Source of the DNA: Planctomycetota bacterium
Lineage (GTDB): Bacteria; Planctomycetota; Planctomycetia; Pirellulales; PALSA-1355
Assembly (NCBI GenBank): GCA_003389325.1
Contig: QQVE01000055.1
Coordinates: 186,001 to 250,000 of the forward strand
Direction of reading: 5' to 3'
DNA: 64,000 nucleotides
The position numbers were made by a program, and so were the translations under genes. Positions 47,434 through 56,785 of the stretch are shown piece by piece; the first letter of the stretch is position 1, and each line of letters starts with the position of its first letter. The notes beneath the pieces were generated by a model that made no database searches, was not told the origin of the DNA, and saw nothing but the letters and a program-made list of their open reading frames with translations.

Positions 47434-50208
47434 TCATCGGTCTCCCGGGCGCAAGAAGAGTTTCTTCGCCTCGACCGCCCAGAAAACGATCGTGCTTATT
47501 CCAATGCACAGGAGCAACTCATCGACGCCGAGTCCCGTCGTTTTGAAGATGCGCTGCAACGGCGGCCAGTAGATCACGGCCAGTTGCAGTCCGAACGTCA
47601 ATGCCAGCGAGCCTAAGAGGGCCATGTTCGAGAAAAGGCCGATGCGAAATACCGAGTCGAACGACGAGCGAATGGCCAGCGCGTTTCCCAACTGGCTGAG
47701 CGTGAGCACGGTGAAAACGATCGTTCGCCAATGAACGTCGGCGGTGGATCCATAGGCCCAGGTCCAGTAGCCCAGCGCCAGCGAGACGACCCCCATCAGC
47801 AGCCCGATCCAGGCGATGTCGATGACCATGCTGCGGTTGAAGATATGCTCCTGCGGAGGGTAGGGCGGACGACGCATCGTGTCGCGCTCGGCCTTTTCCA
47901 CGGCCAGGGCGAGACCGGGCAGGCCGTCGGTCACCAGGTTGATCCACAGGATCTGCAGCGGCAACAGCGGGAGCGGCATCCCCAGCAAGGGACCCAGCAC
48001 CATCACCCAGATCTCGCCGGCGTTGCTGGTCATCGTGTACTTGACGAACTTGCGAATGTTGTCGTAGACGATGCGTCCTTCTTCGACGGCGTTGACGATG
48101 GTGGCGAAGTTGTCATCCAGCAGGACCATTTGTGACGCTTCCTTGGAAACGTCGGTGCCGGTAATTCCCATGGCCACGCCGATGTGAGCCTGCTTGAGCG
48201 CCGGTGCGTCGTTCACCCCGTCGCCGGTCATCGCCACCACCTCGCCTCGAGCCTGCAGGGCTTGCACGAGCTCGAGTTTGTGTTTTGGCGCGACGCGCGC
48301 ATACACCGAAGTGTCGCGGACCGTTTCGGCAAGCGCCTGGCTGTCGATTCCCTCGAGCTGCTGACCGGTGAGCACCTGGCCGTCGTCGGCGATCGTGAGT
48401 TGCTCGGCGATGTATTTGGCGGTCAGCGGATGATCGCCGGTAATCATCACGGGGCGAATGCCTGCCGAACGACAGCGTGCGACGGCCTCGCCGACCTCGG
48501 GACGAGGCGGGTCGATCATGCCCAACATTCCCAGAAAAATCAGCTCCTGTTCGACCGATTCCAGGTCGCTGCCTGCCGGCGGGCTGGCCAGCGGCCGAAA
48601 CGCCACCCCCAGGACGCGCATTCCGGAGGAAGCCAGTTGTTCGTTGGCGTCCGCGATGCGTTGTTTCCAGGCGTCGTCCAGCGTCTGCGGCTGGTCGTTG
48701 TCCCACACCCGTGGGCAGGCCGAGAGAATCCCGTCGACGGCGCCCTTGGTGAAGGCAATCCATTCGCCTTCGAACTGGCCCATCCGTCGCAGCGCGGCCT
48801 GGGCCGACGCATGGCCGTCGAAGCCCTCAGCGGGGCCCACGCGATGCACCGTCGTCATGCGCTTGCGGTCCGAGTCGAAGGGCACCTCGGCCTCGCGCGG
48901 CAAAGCCTCAAGCAAGTTGTCTTTGCGCAGCCCCAGGTAAGCCGCCGCGACGGCCAGGGCGCCCTCGGTCGGATCGCCGATGGCCCGAAATCTCTGGTGC
49001 TCGCTGTCGAACTCCAGTTCGGCGTCGTTGCACAAGGCAGCACCCGCCAGCAGCAGGGCCAGGCCGGAGTGGTCGGCGACCTGCTGCTGCAAACTTTCGA
49101 TCTGCGGTGAAACTTCGGAGCCCATCGTGGGATGGCCCTGTTGCAGCAGCTCGGTCAACTCGATCCGATCGCCGGCGACGTCCAGCACGGCAACCGTCAT
49201 GCGGTTTTCCGTGAGCGTGCCCGTCTTGTCGGAACAGATCACGGTGACCGAACCGAGCGTTTCGACGGCGGGAAGCTTGCGGATCAGGGCATGCCGGCGA
49301 AACATGCGACGCGCCCCCAGCGCCAAGGTCACCGTCGCCACCGCGGGCAAGCCCTCGGGCACCACGGCCACGGCCAGGCTCAGGGCGGTCATCAACATCA
49401 GCCGCGGGTCCTCGCCGCGGAGCATGCCCATTGCGAACACCAGCGCCACGATCAGAATCGCGGCCAAGGCCAGGCTGCGGCCAAGCTGAGCCAAGCGCGT
49501 TTGCAGCGGCGTGGGCTCGGCCTCGACGCTTTGCAGCGATTGCGCGATATGGCCCAGCTCGGTGCTCATGCCCGTTGCCGTGACGACGGCCTGACCGTGG
49601 CCGTACGTCACGACCGTTCCCATGTAGGCCATGTTGGTGCGGTCGCCCAGCGGCAGATCGTCCTGGGTCAGCGCCTCCACCTGCTTCTCGACAGCTTCCG
49701 ATTCGCCGGTGAGGGCCGCCTCCTGAATCTTCAGATTGACCGACTCCAGCAAGCGGCAATCGGCCGGAACGTAGTTGCCGACCTCCAGCAGCACGACGTC
49801 GCCGGGCACCAGCTCGCGGGCGGAAATCTCCCGCACCGCCCCGTCGCGGCGCACGCGGACGATGGGCACGGCCAACTTCTTAAGCGCTGCCAGTGCCCGC
49901 TCGGCGCGATAGTCCTGAGCGAACCCCAGCGCGGCGTTCAAGACCACGATGGTCATGATCACCACCGCGTCGGTGTACTCCTGCAGGAAGAGAGAGACCG
50001 CGGCCGCCACCATCAGCAACAGGACCATGGCCCCGCTGAGCTGCTCCCAAAGAATCCGCCACCCTCCGCGCCCCCCCGTTTCCACGAGCTCGTTGGGGCC
50101 GTAGGTTTCATGCCGCAATGCGACCTCGTCGCTTGCGAGACCCTTCGCGGCGTCCGTGTCGAGTTCACAGGCGGCATCTGCAACCGTTTGGCGATGCCAG
50201 GCTTTCAT
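47434..50208 (-). CDS. P-type cation ATPase (Ca2+-type, PMR1/SERCA-like)
   Basis: A 924-residue P2-type ATPase that pumps cations across the inner membrane. It has the actuator TGES (167-170), the transmembrane ion motif VVPEGLPAV (283-290) typical of P2 calcium pumps, and the phosphorylation motif SDKTGTLTENR with Asp327. The nucleotide domain has AFTKGAVDGIL, and the hinge has MTGDGVNDAPALKQAHIGVAMG. Ten membrane segments are expected, with C-terminal segments present. GGGAAAGG precedes the ATG. Together with the CorC-type neighbour it suggests divalent-cation homeostasis. Na+/K+ pumping is less likely but not excluded. Confidence 0.94.
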   Translation of the reverse strand: MKAWHRQTVADAACELDTDAAKGLASDEVALRHETYGPNELVETGGRGGWRILWEQLSGAMVLLLMVAAAVSLFLQEYTDAVVIMTIVVLNAALGFAQDYRAERALAALKKLAVPIVRVRRDGAVREISARELVPGDVVLLEVGNYVPADCRLLESVNLKIQEAALTGESEAVEKQVEALTQDDLPLGDRTNMAYMGTVVTYGHGQAVVTATGMSTELGHIAQSLQSVEAEPTPLQTRLAQLGRSLALAAILIVALVFAMGMLRGEDPRLMLMTALSLAVAVVPEGLPAVATVTLALGARRMFRRHALIRKLPAVETLGSVTVICSDKTGTLTENRMTVAVLDVAGDRIELTELLQQGHPTMGSEVSPQIESLQQQVADHSGLALLLAGAALCNDAELEFDSEHQRFRAIGDPTEGALAVAAAYLGLRKDNLLEALPREAEVPFDSDRKRMTTVHRVGPAEGFDGHASAQAALRRMGQFEGEWIAFTKGAVDGILSACPRVWDNDQPQTLDDAWKQRIADANEQLASSGMRVLGVAFRPLASPPAGSDLESVEQELIFLGMLGMIDPPRPEVGEAVARCRSAGIRPVMITGDHPLTAKYIAEQLTIADDGQVLTGQQLEGIDSQALAETVRDTSVYARVAPKHKLELVQALQARGEVVAMTGDGVNDAPALKQAHIGVAMGITGTDVSKEASQMVLLDDNFATIVNAVEEGRIVYDNIRKFVKYTMTSNAGEIWVMVLGPLLGMPLPLLPLQILWINLVTDGLPGLALAVEKAERDTMRRPPYPPQEHIFNRSMVIDIAWIGLLMGVVSLALGYWTWAYGSTADVHWRTIVFTVLTLSQLGNALAIRSSFDSVFRIGLFSNMALLGSLALTFGLQLAVIYWPPLQRIFKTTGLGVDELLLCIGISTIVFWAVEAKKLFLRPGDR

Positions 50209-50921
50209 CCAGTTCCTTTCCCAGTGCGAGAACCGCAGCTAGCGACGTCTGTCGAAGTGAAGGGCCCGCCCTTTTGAAATGTCATCGCCCCAGTACGATC
50301 CGGGCTCAGCGATCGCCACGTTATGCCACAGCGTCCCGGGCATCGCCGACAGACCCGGCAAAGACATCGTCTGCTGCCGCTTACCTTTAGAGAAGCTCGT
50401 TTGCCCATGGGGACTCCTGCCCACGCAAGCCTGCTGCGGGGATCGAGCCCCGGCGAGGACTACTGAGCCTACTGCCGGTGTCGTGGTTTGCAACCCTAGA
50501 GCGGGCGACCGGCGCCGAGTGGGGAATGCCGGCCGCTCGCTTTGCGAGTCGAACGTTGACAAGCGCCGCTCGCCAGGGCGCCGGTCCACACGCCGGCCCG
50601 GCCTTCGGTTCGATCCTCCCGACGCAGTTGCCGATCGCAGCCATTGGTGCCGCGCGGCCGTTCCGCATCCCCACCGTCGCTTCTGAAACCTGCCCAAGAA
50701 GCGGGCACGCCTGTCGCGTAATGATGCAACTCGTTGCCGCGGCGGAACTTGAGCGAAAGTTCCCCGTGCTTGCCCCTTTCCGCCGCGCTCATTCGAGGGG
50801 TGCGCGACCAAAGTCGTTGAATCGTCACGCGTTCCGTGCTGTTAGCGCGCCGACAAGAGATCTGGACGCGAATCGCCCGCTCGCTGGTCGAGTCGCGGTT
50901 TTTCTTACGGCACCGCGTTTC
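50209..50921. other. Gene-free region upstream of the nitrilase operon
   Basis: More than 700 bases without a credible gene. Overlapping open frames on both strands are arginine-rich and unlike real proteins. A 42-residue minus-strand frame starting MSLPGLSAMPG has a poor ribosome-binding site. I see no RNA motif. Its right end carries the sigma-54-like site. Confidence 0.4.
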
Positions 50922-50938
50922 GGGCACGGACTTTGCCT
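50922..50938 (+). promoter_or_regulatory. Sigma-54-like promoter for nitrilase-asnB
   Basis: The element reads GGGCACG-GACT-TTGCC, with GG at 50923-50924 and GC at 50935-50936, 10 bases apart. It is nearly the full consensus TGGCACG-N4-TTGCW. The predicted start near 50948 gives an 89-base leader to the nitrilase ATG. Confidence 0.65.
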
Positions 50939-51036
50939 TTCGCCCTGCTGGCCGCAACCTTCCGCGCGACAAACTCCAAAGCCAAGCCTATTCAGCATCG
51001 CGTTCAACCCGCTCACCCTTACCACGAGGCCGCCGA

Positions 51037-52035
51037 ATGCAGACCAGCCCTACACGCATTGCGACGGCCCAAATCTCCTGCGTGCCCGGCGACGTCGGCG
51101 CCAACCTCGAGACGATCACCCGCGTCGTGCACGAAGCCGGCGCCGACGGCGCCGAGTTGGTCGTGCTTCCCGAGCTGGCCCTCTCGGGCTATTCGGTCAG
51201 CGATCACCTGGCCACCGCGTCGGTGCGATTGAACAGCCCCGAGATCGACCACCTGTGCCATCTTTCGCGCCGCACGGCGATCGCCATCGGCCTGATCGAA
51301 GAGACGCCGGACCATCGTTTCTTCAATAGCGCCATGTTCTTTGCCGGCGGCGAGCTGTTGCATCTGCACCGCAAGGTCTATCCGCCCACGTACGGCATCT
51401 TCGCCGAGCGCAAGCTGTTCGGCGTGGGCAGCACGCTCTCGGCGTTCGACACGCCGGTGGGCCGCGTGGCGATGCTCATCTGCGGCGACGCCTGGCATCC
51501 ATCGCTGCCGTACCTGGCGGCGCACGACGGAGCCGACCTGTTGCTGATCATGGCCGCCAGCCCCCGGAACGGATTGGGTGACGCGATCAGCTCGCCCCAG
51601 GCGTGGCAGCGGCTCACCTCGACCTACGCGCTGACGATGTCGTTCTACGTGTGCTTTGCCAATCGCGTTGGCAGCGAAGACAACTTGCATTTCACCGGAC
51701 ATTCGCATCTGATGGACCCCACGGGCAACGTGCTGGCCGAGTGCGCGCACGACCGCAGCGGATTTGCCCTGGGCGAGTTGTGCAAAGACCAATTGCGTGC
51801 CCAGCGGCTGAATCTGCCGTTTCGGCGCGACGACCGTTTGGAGTTCGTGCTCGAGTGCGGTCAGCGCATTCGACAGAACGCTCACCAGCGCGACATGCAG
51901 GCTTGGGGCGAAGTGGCCGGCGGTACCCGAGCGGCGACTCCGCAGGACGTGGCGGGGCGGATTCATCCCGCGCCGCCGCTGGGATCACCCGAGGCGACGC
52001 TCTCCGAGGGCGACCGCTCTCGCTGGGCGATCTAG
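51037..52035 (+). CDS. Carbon-nitrogen hydrolase (nitrilase superfamily)
   Basis: A 332-residue amidase-like enzyme. The Glu-Lys-Cys triad is present: Glu46 in VLPELALSGYS, Lys113 in HLHRKVYPPTYG, and Cys149 in MLICGDAWHPSL. It resembles the glutaminase domain of glutamine-dependent NAD synthase and other NAD-synthase-like nitrilases more than true nitrilases. The last 50 residues are Pro/Arg-rich and probably disordered. The frame is open upstream, but CGAGG 8 bases before 51037 and family start support this ATG. asnB follows after 95 bases. The pair could release ammonia from an amide for the synthetase, which is inference. Confidence 0.86.
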   Translation: MQTSPTRIATAQISCVPGDVGANLETITRVVHEAGADGAELVVLPELALSGYSVSDHLATASVRLNSPEIDHLCHLSRRTAIAIGLIEETPDHRFFNSAMFFAGGELLHLHRKVYPPTYGIFAERKLFGVGSTLSAFDTPVGRVAMLICGDAWHPSLPYLAAHDGADLLLIMAASPRNGLGDAISSPQAWQRLTSTYALTMSFYVCFANRVGSEDNLHFTGHSHLMDPTGNVLAECAHDRSGFALGELCKDQLRAQRLNLPFRRDDRLEFVLECGQRIRQNAHQRDMQAWGEVAGGTRAATPQDVAGRIHPAPPLGSPEATLSEGDRSRWAI

Positions 52036-52130
52036 CAGCCCAATAGCGACGACGAGAACACCTTGCCGCCCGGCGCTAACGGCCAGCAGCCGAAATCGCC
52101 GTGGTGGCCCAAGACAATAGGCGGTTTCGC

Positions 52131-53636
52131 ATGTGCGGGATTGGCGGCGTTTGGGGCGGAAGTGAGCACGCGGTCGTCTTGAACATGATGAAGCAGATGG
52201 TCCATCGCGGACCGGATGCCGAAGGCTTCTATGCCGGCGCGTACGGCTGCCTGGGCCACCGGCGGCTGTCGATCATGGACCTCGTGGGCGGCGATCAGCC
52301 GATCTACGATCGCGGCGGCATTCGCGCCATCGTCGGCAACGGCGAGCTCTACAACTACCCGATGCTGAAGCGCGTGCTCATCCAGTATCGTGAGTTCATG
52401 ACGCACAGCGATACCGAGTCGGCGCTGCACCTCTACGAGCAGCTCGGCCAGTCGGCCGCCGAGCAGCTCGACGGGATGTTCGCGCTGGCCATCGCCGACC
52501 ACGACCGGCTGTACCTGGCCCGCGACCCGCTCGGCATCAAGCCGCTGTACTACGGTTATCGCGGCGACAAGCTGGTGTTTGCTTCCGAGTTGAAAGCCAT
52601 GGTCGGCGCGGCCGACGACGTGCGCGAGTTTCCGCCGGGCCACTACTATCGCACGGGCGAAGGCTTTCATCGTTATCACCACTTCGAGGCGCGGGAGCCC
52701 GAGCCCGGCTCGGTGACCGATCATGCCCGCCGCGTGCGCACCACGCTCGAGCATGCCGTGAGCAAGCGGCTGATGAGCGACGTTCCCGTGGGCGCGTTTC
52801 TCTCCGGCGGACTGGACAGCAGCCTCATCGCCGCGATCGCCCGGCGGCACGTCGACCGGCTGCACACGTTCTCCGTCGGCCTGGAAGGCAGCCCCGATCT
52901 CGAGGCGGCCCGTGTGGTGGCCGCGCACCTCGATACCGATCATCACGAGTACGTCTTCACGGTCGAAGAAGTGCTCGAGGCGCTGCCGCAGATCATTTAC
53001 TTTCTGGAATCGTTCGACCAGGATCTCGTCCGCAGCGCGATTCCCTGCTATTTCGTCTCGCGGCTCGCGGCCGAGCACGTCAAAGTGATCCTCACCGGCG
53101 AAGGGGCCGACGAAATCTTCGCCGGCTACGCCTACTACGCTGGCATTCGGGACGTGGGGCAACTGCACCGCGAGTTGCTGCGGTCGGTCACCTCGCTGCA
53201 CAACATCAACCTGCAACGCGTCGACCGGCTGACGATGGCGCATTCGCTCGAAGGCCGCGTGCCTTTCCTCGACCTCAAGATGGTCGAGCTGGCTCAAACC
53301 GTGCCGGCCGAGCTAAAGCTGTTTGCCGAGTCCGACGGCACGCTGACCGCGAAATGGATCCTTCGCAAAGCCTGCGAGGATCTGCTGCCCGACGAAATCA
53401 CCTGGCGGCGCAAGGAGCAATTCGACGAAGGCAGCGGCACGGCCGACATCATGCCCCAACTGCTCGCCCGGGCCATGTCGGAGCCCGCAGCGGTCGGCTA
53501 TCGTACGGCCCACCCCGAGGCCCGGCTGCGCTCGGCCGAAGAGTGCACCTATCACAAGATCCTGTGCGAGTCGTACGACGACCCTCGCCCCGTTCTGGCC
53601 AACGTCGCCCGCTGGACCGACCGCCCCGCGGCGTAA
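52131..53636 (+). CDS. asnB: Glutamine-dependent asparagine synthetase
   Basis: A 501-residue two-domain enzyme. After removal of Met, Cys2 of MCGIGGVWGG is the glutaminase nucleophile; the class II amidotransferase domain (2-185) also has HRGPDAEGFY, HRRLSIMDL and NGELYNY. The synthetase domain shows the ATP PP-loop SGGLDSSLIAA, the aspartate-binding region and LTGEGADEIFAGY. Closing motifs are HSLEGRVPFLD and KWILRKACEDLLP. It makes asparagine from aspartate, ATP and glutamine. AGGCGG precedes the ATG. A short, eukaryote-like AsnB length (501 residues) fits the family. It shares a sigma-54-type promoter with the nitrilase, matching nitrogen control. Confidence 0.94.
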   Translation: MCGIGGVWGGSEHAVVLNMMKQMVHRGPDAEGFYAGAYGCLGHRRLSIMDLVGGDQPIYDRGGIRAIVGNGELYNYPMLKRVLIQYREFMTHSDTESALHLYEQLGQSAAEQLDGMFALAIADHDRLYLARDPLGIKPLYYGYRGDKLVFASELKAMVGAADDVREFPPGHYYRTGEGFHRYHHFEAREPEPGSVTDHARRVRTTLEHAVSKRLMSDVPVGAFLSGGLDSSLIAAIARRHVDRLHTFSVGLEGSPDLEAARVVAAHLDTDHHEYVFTVEEVLEALPQIIYFLESFDQDLVRSAIPCYFVSRLAAEHVKVILTGEGADEIFAGYAYYAGIRDVGQLHRELLRSVTSLHNINLQRVDRLTMAHSLEGRVPFLDLKMVELAQTVPAELKLFAESDGTLTAKWILRKACEDLLPDEITWRRKEQFDEGSGTADIMPQLLARAMSEPAAVGYRTAHPEARLRSAEECTYHKILCESYDDPRPVLANVARWTDRPAA

Positions 53637-53720
53637 AGCGCTCGCGGCGCGATCTCCCCGAACGTGTACAATCGCGATGGTTACGCGTCCTGTCACCACA
53701 CGGCCACGGGAGGTTCCGCG

Positions 53721-54467
53721 ATGCGAACGTCGAAGAGGTTCTTGTGCGGTGGTGGTGCCCGGCCAGTTCATCGTCGGCGCAGAGCGGAGGGCGTGTTGGC
53801 GTCCACTTTTCTGTTCGTATCACTCCTGCTCGGCTGCCAAGGCTCGGCCGACCATGAGGTTGCGGATGCAAGCTCGGCGAAAACGAGCGAGCAGACACCG
53901 GCGCCGGCGCCTGCGGCCTCGTACGCCACGCCCGAGGATACGTTCGACACGGCCCGCGAGGCCATGATGCGGGAGGATTTCGGTGCGCTGGTCGACTGCC
54001 TGTCGCCAGACGGGCGGGCGGAGTTGGCCGGCACGCTGCGCCTACTCGGCGGGTTGCTGCATGCCATGGGCAAGGTCGACGGAGCGAAGCCGAACGCGGT
54101 TGCGCTCTCCGAAGCCGTGGAAGAAGCCGGTAAGGCGTACCAACAGGCCGACGCTCCGCAAGTGAACCTCGATCTTAATGCGCCCGAGGAAGAGCTGCGC
54201 GCCCAAATTCGCGAAGCGGGCAGCGCGATCACCGACCAGCGGGCGTTTGTCGTCGCCATGCTCGACGCCCTGGCCGAACACGGCGACAAGCAGCCGGACA
54301 GGGCCCAGTTCGAGGCCGCCGTGCTCGAAGACTTGAAGATCGATGGCGATCGGGCCGAGGCGACCATCAGTGTCGGCTTTCTCGACGGGCGACCGACGCC
54401 GGTCGTCTTCCGCAAGCTGGACGGTGCTTGGAAGATCGACGCCATGGGAAAACTCGGCACGTCCTGA
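53721..54467 (+). CDS. Lipoprotein of unknown function
   Basis: A 248-residue exported lipoprotein. The N-terminus is basic (HRRRRAEG) followed by a hydrophobic core and lipobox LLLGC at about residue 39, an unusually late position. A Thr/Pro/Ala-rich linker (about 55-75) leads to a helical domain with DTFDTAREAMMREDFGALVDCLSPDGRAEL, which resembles DUF4878/SnoaL-like or NTF2-type head regions, and ends with the small beta part VVFRKLDGAWKIDAMGKL. The shape suggests an NTF2-like fold. GGGAGG precedes the ATG at 53721. It has no obvious partner. Confidence 0.78.
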   Translation: MRTSKRFLCGGGARPVHRRRRAEGVLASTFLFVSLLLGCQGSADHEVADASSAKTSEQTPAPAPAASYATPEDTFDTAREAMMREDFGALVDCLSPDGRAELAGTLRLLGGLLHAMGKVDGAKPNAVALSEAVEEAGKAYQQADAPQVNLDLNAPEEELRAQIREAGSAITDQRAFVVAMLDALAEHGDKQPDRAQFEAAVLEDLKIDGDRAEATISVGFLDGRPTPVVFRKLDGAWKIDAMGKLGTS

Positions 54468-54512
54468 GGCACGCGCACGCCCGGACGGTAGACGAAGCGC
54501 GCGGGCTCGAGG

Positions 54513-54785
54513 CTAAACCTGCGTGTCGGCCTGGCCGTAGTGCTGCACCTGCTCCACCTCGATGCTGGCCACCGCGTCCAACAGCCGCATCATCTGCTCA
54601 ACATCGGTACGGGTGAATTCCTGAGCGAACCGCTCGAGGCTGCGCCGGCGAAACTCGCCGGAGGCCACGATCCCCGCGGAAATGTGACCAAAGGCCACCA
54701 GATGCTGCTTCGCCTCTTCTCCGCGACCCTCGTGGGCAGCGGCGGCCCAGGCTTTCAACTCGGCAAGGGCTTTGTTCGTAACCAT
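54513..54785 (-). CDS. Small hypothetical protein with sigma-54-like promoter
   Basis: A 90-residue, largely helical soluble protein that I do not recognise. Notable segments are ALAELKAWAAAAHEGRGEEAKQ and EFTRTDVEQMMRLLDAVASI. AGAGAGGTG lies before the ATG at 54785; the frame stays open upstream without such support. There is no signal peptide, metal motif or membrane segment. A near-consensus sigma-54 site lies about 63 bases from the predicted start, linking this gene to the regulon in the first 20 kb. It may be a stress protein, but nothing else supports that. Confidence 0.7.
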   Translation of the reverse strand: MVTNKALAELKAWAAAAHEGRGEEAKQHLVAFGHISAGIVASGEFRRRSLERFAQEFTRTDVEQMMRLLDAVASIEVEQVQHYGQADTQV

Positions 54786-54857
54786 CGAGCACCTCTCTTC
54801 TCCAAGCGGAGACCACGCGGCGTGATCCCCGCGATTCAATGCCTGCCAGACCCAGCA

Positions 54858-54874
54858 GGCAATTCCGGTGCCAT
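54858..54874 (-). promoter_or_regulatory. Sigma-54-like promoter for the 90-residue hypothetical gene
   Basis: Minus strand reads TGGCACC-GGAA-TTGCC, with GG (54871-54872) and GC (54859-54860) 10 bases apart. It is among the closest matches to the consensus in the window. The predicted start near 54848 gives a 63-base leader. Confidence 0.65.
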
Positions 54875-55043
54875 GGCCCGCGTCATCGGTGCGACGCGTC
54901 CGAACCTGCGCAAACTGCCGAAAGCGTCCTGGCGGGCGATCGACTCTCGGCCGCGCTGCCAGGCGCTCGACCACGCGGCTGGCTCCAAGTCGGACAGCGC
55001 CGCGGCGGCGCGCGACCTTTTGGTCTCACGCCGCGCGATCACG

Positions 55044-56186
55044 CTACGACTGGTTGAAGTACTCCGGCGTCGAGAGCAGCCTCTGAGCCACTTCGCCTTC
55101 GCTCAGCGCACCGTCGTCGAGTAGGCTGGTCCAGGTGAACAGCCCCTGCGAGTCGGGGTTGCGCTCGAGGAAGTCGTTGTAGAAGGTTTGCACGACGTTC
55201 ACGTGCCGCTCGCGAACGTTGAGCAGGCCGTTGGCCACTTCTTCCAGCGTAAGCAGCCCGCTATCGAGCGAAGTTTCCCAGAAGGCCTGCCCGCCGGCGT
55301 CGGCCTCGCGCCCCAGCACGTCGCGATAGACTTCGAGCACGTATTCGGTGATCGGCGGATTGTTCGCCAGATACTCGTTGGTGGTCAGAAAAGCCTGCAT
55401 CACCTCTTCTTCCGTGGCTCCGTTGCGCAGGATCGCGATCCAGGTCTGGCGTCCGGCCGGATCGGGGGCGCGATCCAGGAAAGTCTGGTAGTAGCTGTCG
55501 ACCTGCATTCCGCGATGTTCTCGGCTCTGCCATAGACCGCGCACCACGTCACCGCGCGTGCCTCCGTTGTTCAGTAGGTTCAGCCAGACCAGCAGCCCTT
55601 CCTGTTCAGCCTCGCGGTCGAGGATGTCCTCGTACAAGTTGCGCACGAAATCGGCCGATTCGTCGTCGACCAGCAGCGAGAACCTGTTGGGCGTGGGATC
55701 CAGGTCGGACCCGCCGCCCGCCACGCCGCCGTCGTCCTGCACCTGGAACGTGAACGACGTGCTCGCCGTCACGTCCGGCGGACTTGTGGCGGTAAACTGC
55801 AGTCGACCGAGCGTGATCTGGTCGGCGGGGATGACGTCGAATTGGGCCACGCTGAAACCGTCGAACGTCAGCCTGCCGCTGTCGGGCAGCGACGAGATTC
55901 TAACCGCCGCGAGTTCGTCGGGCAGGGCGTCATCGGTATCGCTGAATCCGAAGTCGCTCGTGCTGAAGGTGTAAGTCTCTCCCGGGGCCAGGAGCACTTG
56001 GGCATCGCTGCCGGCAGGAGGATTGTTGAACCCGTCCTCCTCGATGGCAATCACGTCCGCGGCCGCGGGCATCGACGCCGACAGCACGGTCCGCGCCTCC
56101 AGGGGTTCCACCAAGGCACGATGTTGCGCTCGCCGGTGACGTGCCGCTCGAAAGAAATGACTGCCGGGTTCGTTCTTCGAAAACAT
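55044..56186 (-). CDS. LEPR-XLL exoprotein with DUF4214 repeats
   Basis: A 380-residue surface or secreted protein. The N-terminus carries the planctomycete LEPR-XLL-type motif VEPLEARTVLSAS (about 26-38). A cadherin-like or bacterial-Ig-like beta domain (about 42-180) includes PDELAAVRISSLPDSGRLTFDG. The C-terminal half (about 185-380) holds DUF4214 repeats (FVRNLYEDILDREAEQEGL, SYYQTFLDRAPDPAGRQTW, YVLEVYRDVLGREADAGG, TFYNDFLERNPDSQGLFTW), often found in large adhesins. GGAGAGGAGC precedes the ATG. It may mediate attachment. The last repeat sits at the very end, so the gene is intact. Confidence 0.88.
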   Translation of the reverse strand: MFSKNEPGSHFFRAARHRRAQHRALVEPLEARTVLSASMPAAADVIAIEEDGFNNPPAGSDAQVLLAPGETYTFSTSDFGFSDTDDALPDELAAVRISSLPDSGRLTFDGFSVAQFDVIPADQITLGRLQFTATSPPDVTASTSFTFQVQDDGGVAGGGSDLDPTPNRFSLLVDDESADFVRNLYEDILDREAEQEGLLVWLNLLNNGGTRGDVVRGLWQSREHRGMQVDSYYQTFLDRAPDPAGRQTWIAILRNGATEEEVMQAFLTTNEYLANNPPITEYVLEVYRDVLGREADAGGQAFWETSLDSGLLTLEEVANGLLNVRERHVNVVQTFYNDFLERNPDSQGLFTWTSLLDDGALSEGEVAQRLLSTPEYFNQS

Positions 56187-56455
56187 GCTCCTCTCCCTCC
56201 TCCCAGGCGCACGCGCAGGTGCGCAACCGTCGCGGAATCAACTCTGACAGGGGTAAAGCAAACGTTGTGCCGACGTGCCCGCGCCGGCGCGGCGAGAGCG
56301 TCGCGATTGCGCCGCAAAGAGCGCCTAACTGCAAGCGTGCCGCCGGGAAACGTCCCGCGACCATTGCGAGGCGAATCGCATGGAATGGCCGAGAGCACGG
56401 CACATTCTGGTCGGGGCGCGAGCGTGCTGACCCCGCGGCGTTCGGTTCCCCGGCG

Positions 56456-56698
56456 CTAGGAATTGGTCGCGGCCGGCCGACGACTGCCGATCGTGTCCCA
56501 GCGCGCCTCGTGCGGCATCACCCGGCGCTCGATCGATACCGCGGCGGCCTCGCCCATCGGCACGGCGTTGCCCGTCACGCGGTAGCTGGAGTAGGCAAGG
56601 AAGTCGCCGCTGATGCAGCGTCCGGCCATCAGCAGCCCGTCGGGCACGGCTCCGGCTGCGGCAGATAGGGCCTTGGTTTGCAAGTCCAACGATAACAC
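56456..56698 (-). pseudogene. C-terminal remnant of an FAD-dependent oxidoreductase
   Basis: The translation contains VPDGLLMAGRCISGDFLAYS and then SYRVTGNAVPMGEAAAV, the typical end of a PF12831-type FAD-dependent oxidoreductase (in complete enzymes this part closes around the flavin). Only about 80 residues remain, with no N-terminal Rossmann domain and no ribosome-binding site. The remnant points away from the full-length flavoprotein at 56786, which belongs to the same broad family. It therefore looks like the tail of a broken gene left after a rearrangement. Whether it arose from the neighbour or from another copy is unclear. Confidence 0.75.
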
Positions 56699-56785
56699 AG
56701 ACCGCCGCGCGGTTGCAGCCGGGCGCTCGCCGCGTCATTCTGGGAGGGAAGTTCAACGTGCCAACGAACTCCCAAGAGTCCTTCC

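Noticed and set aside
50209-50921. Overlapping frames on both strands, including a 42-residue MSLPGLSAMPG frame
   Set aside because: Arginine-rich composition, no good ribosome-binding site, and no family match.
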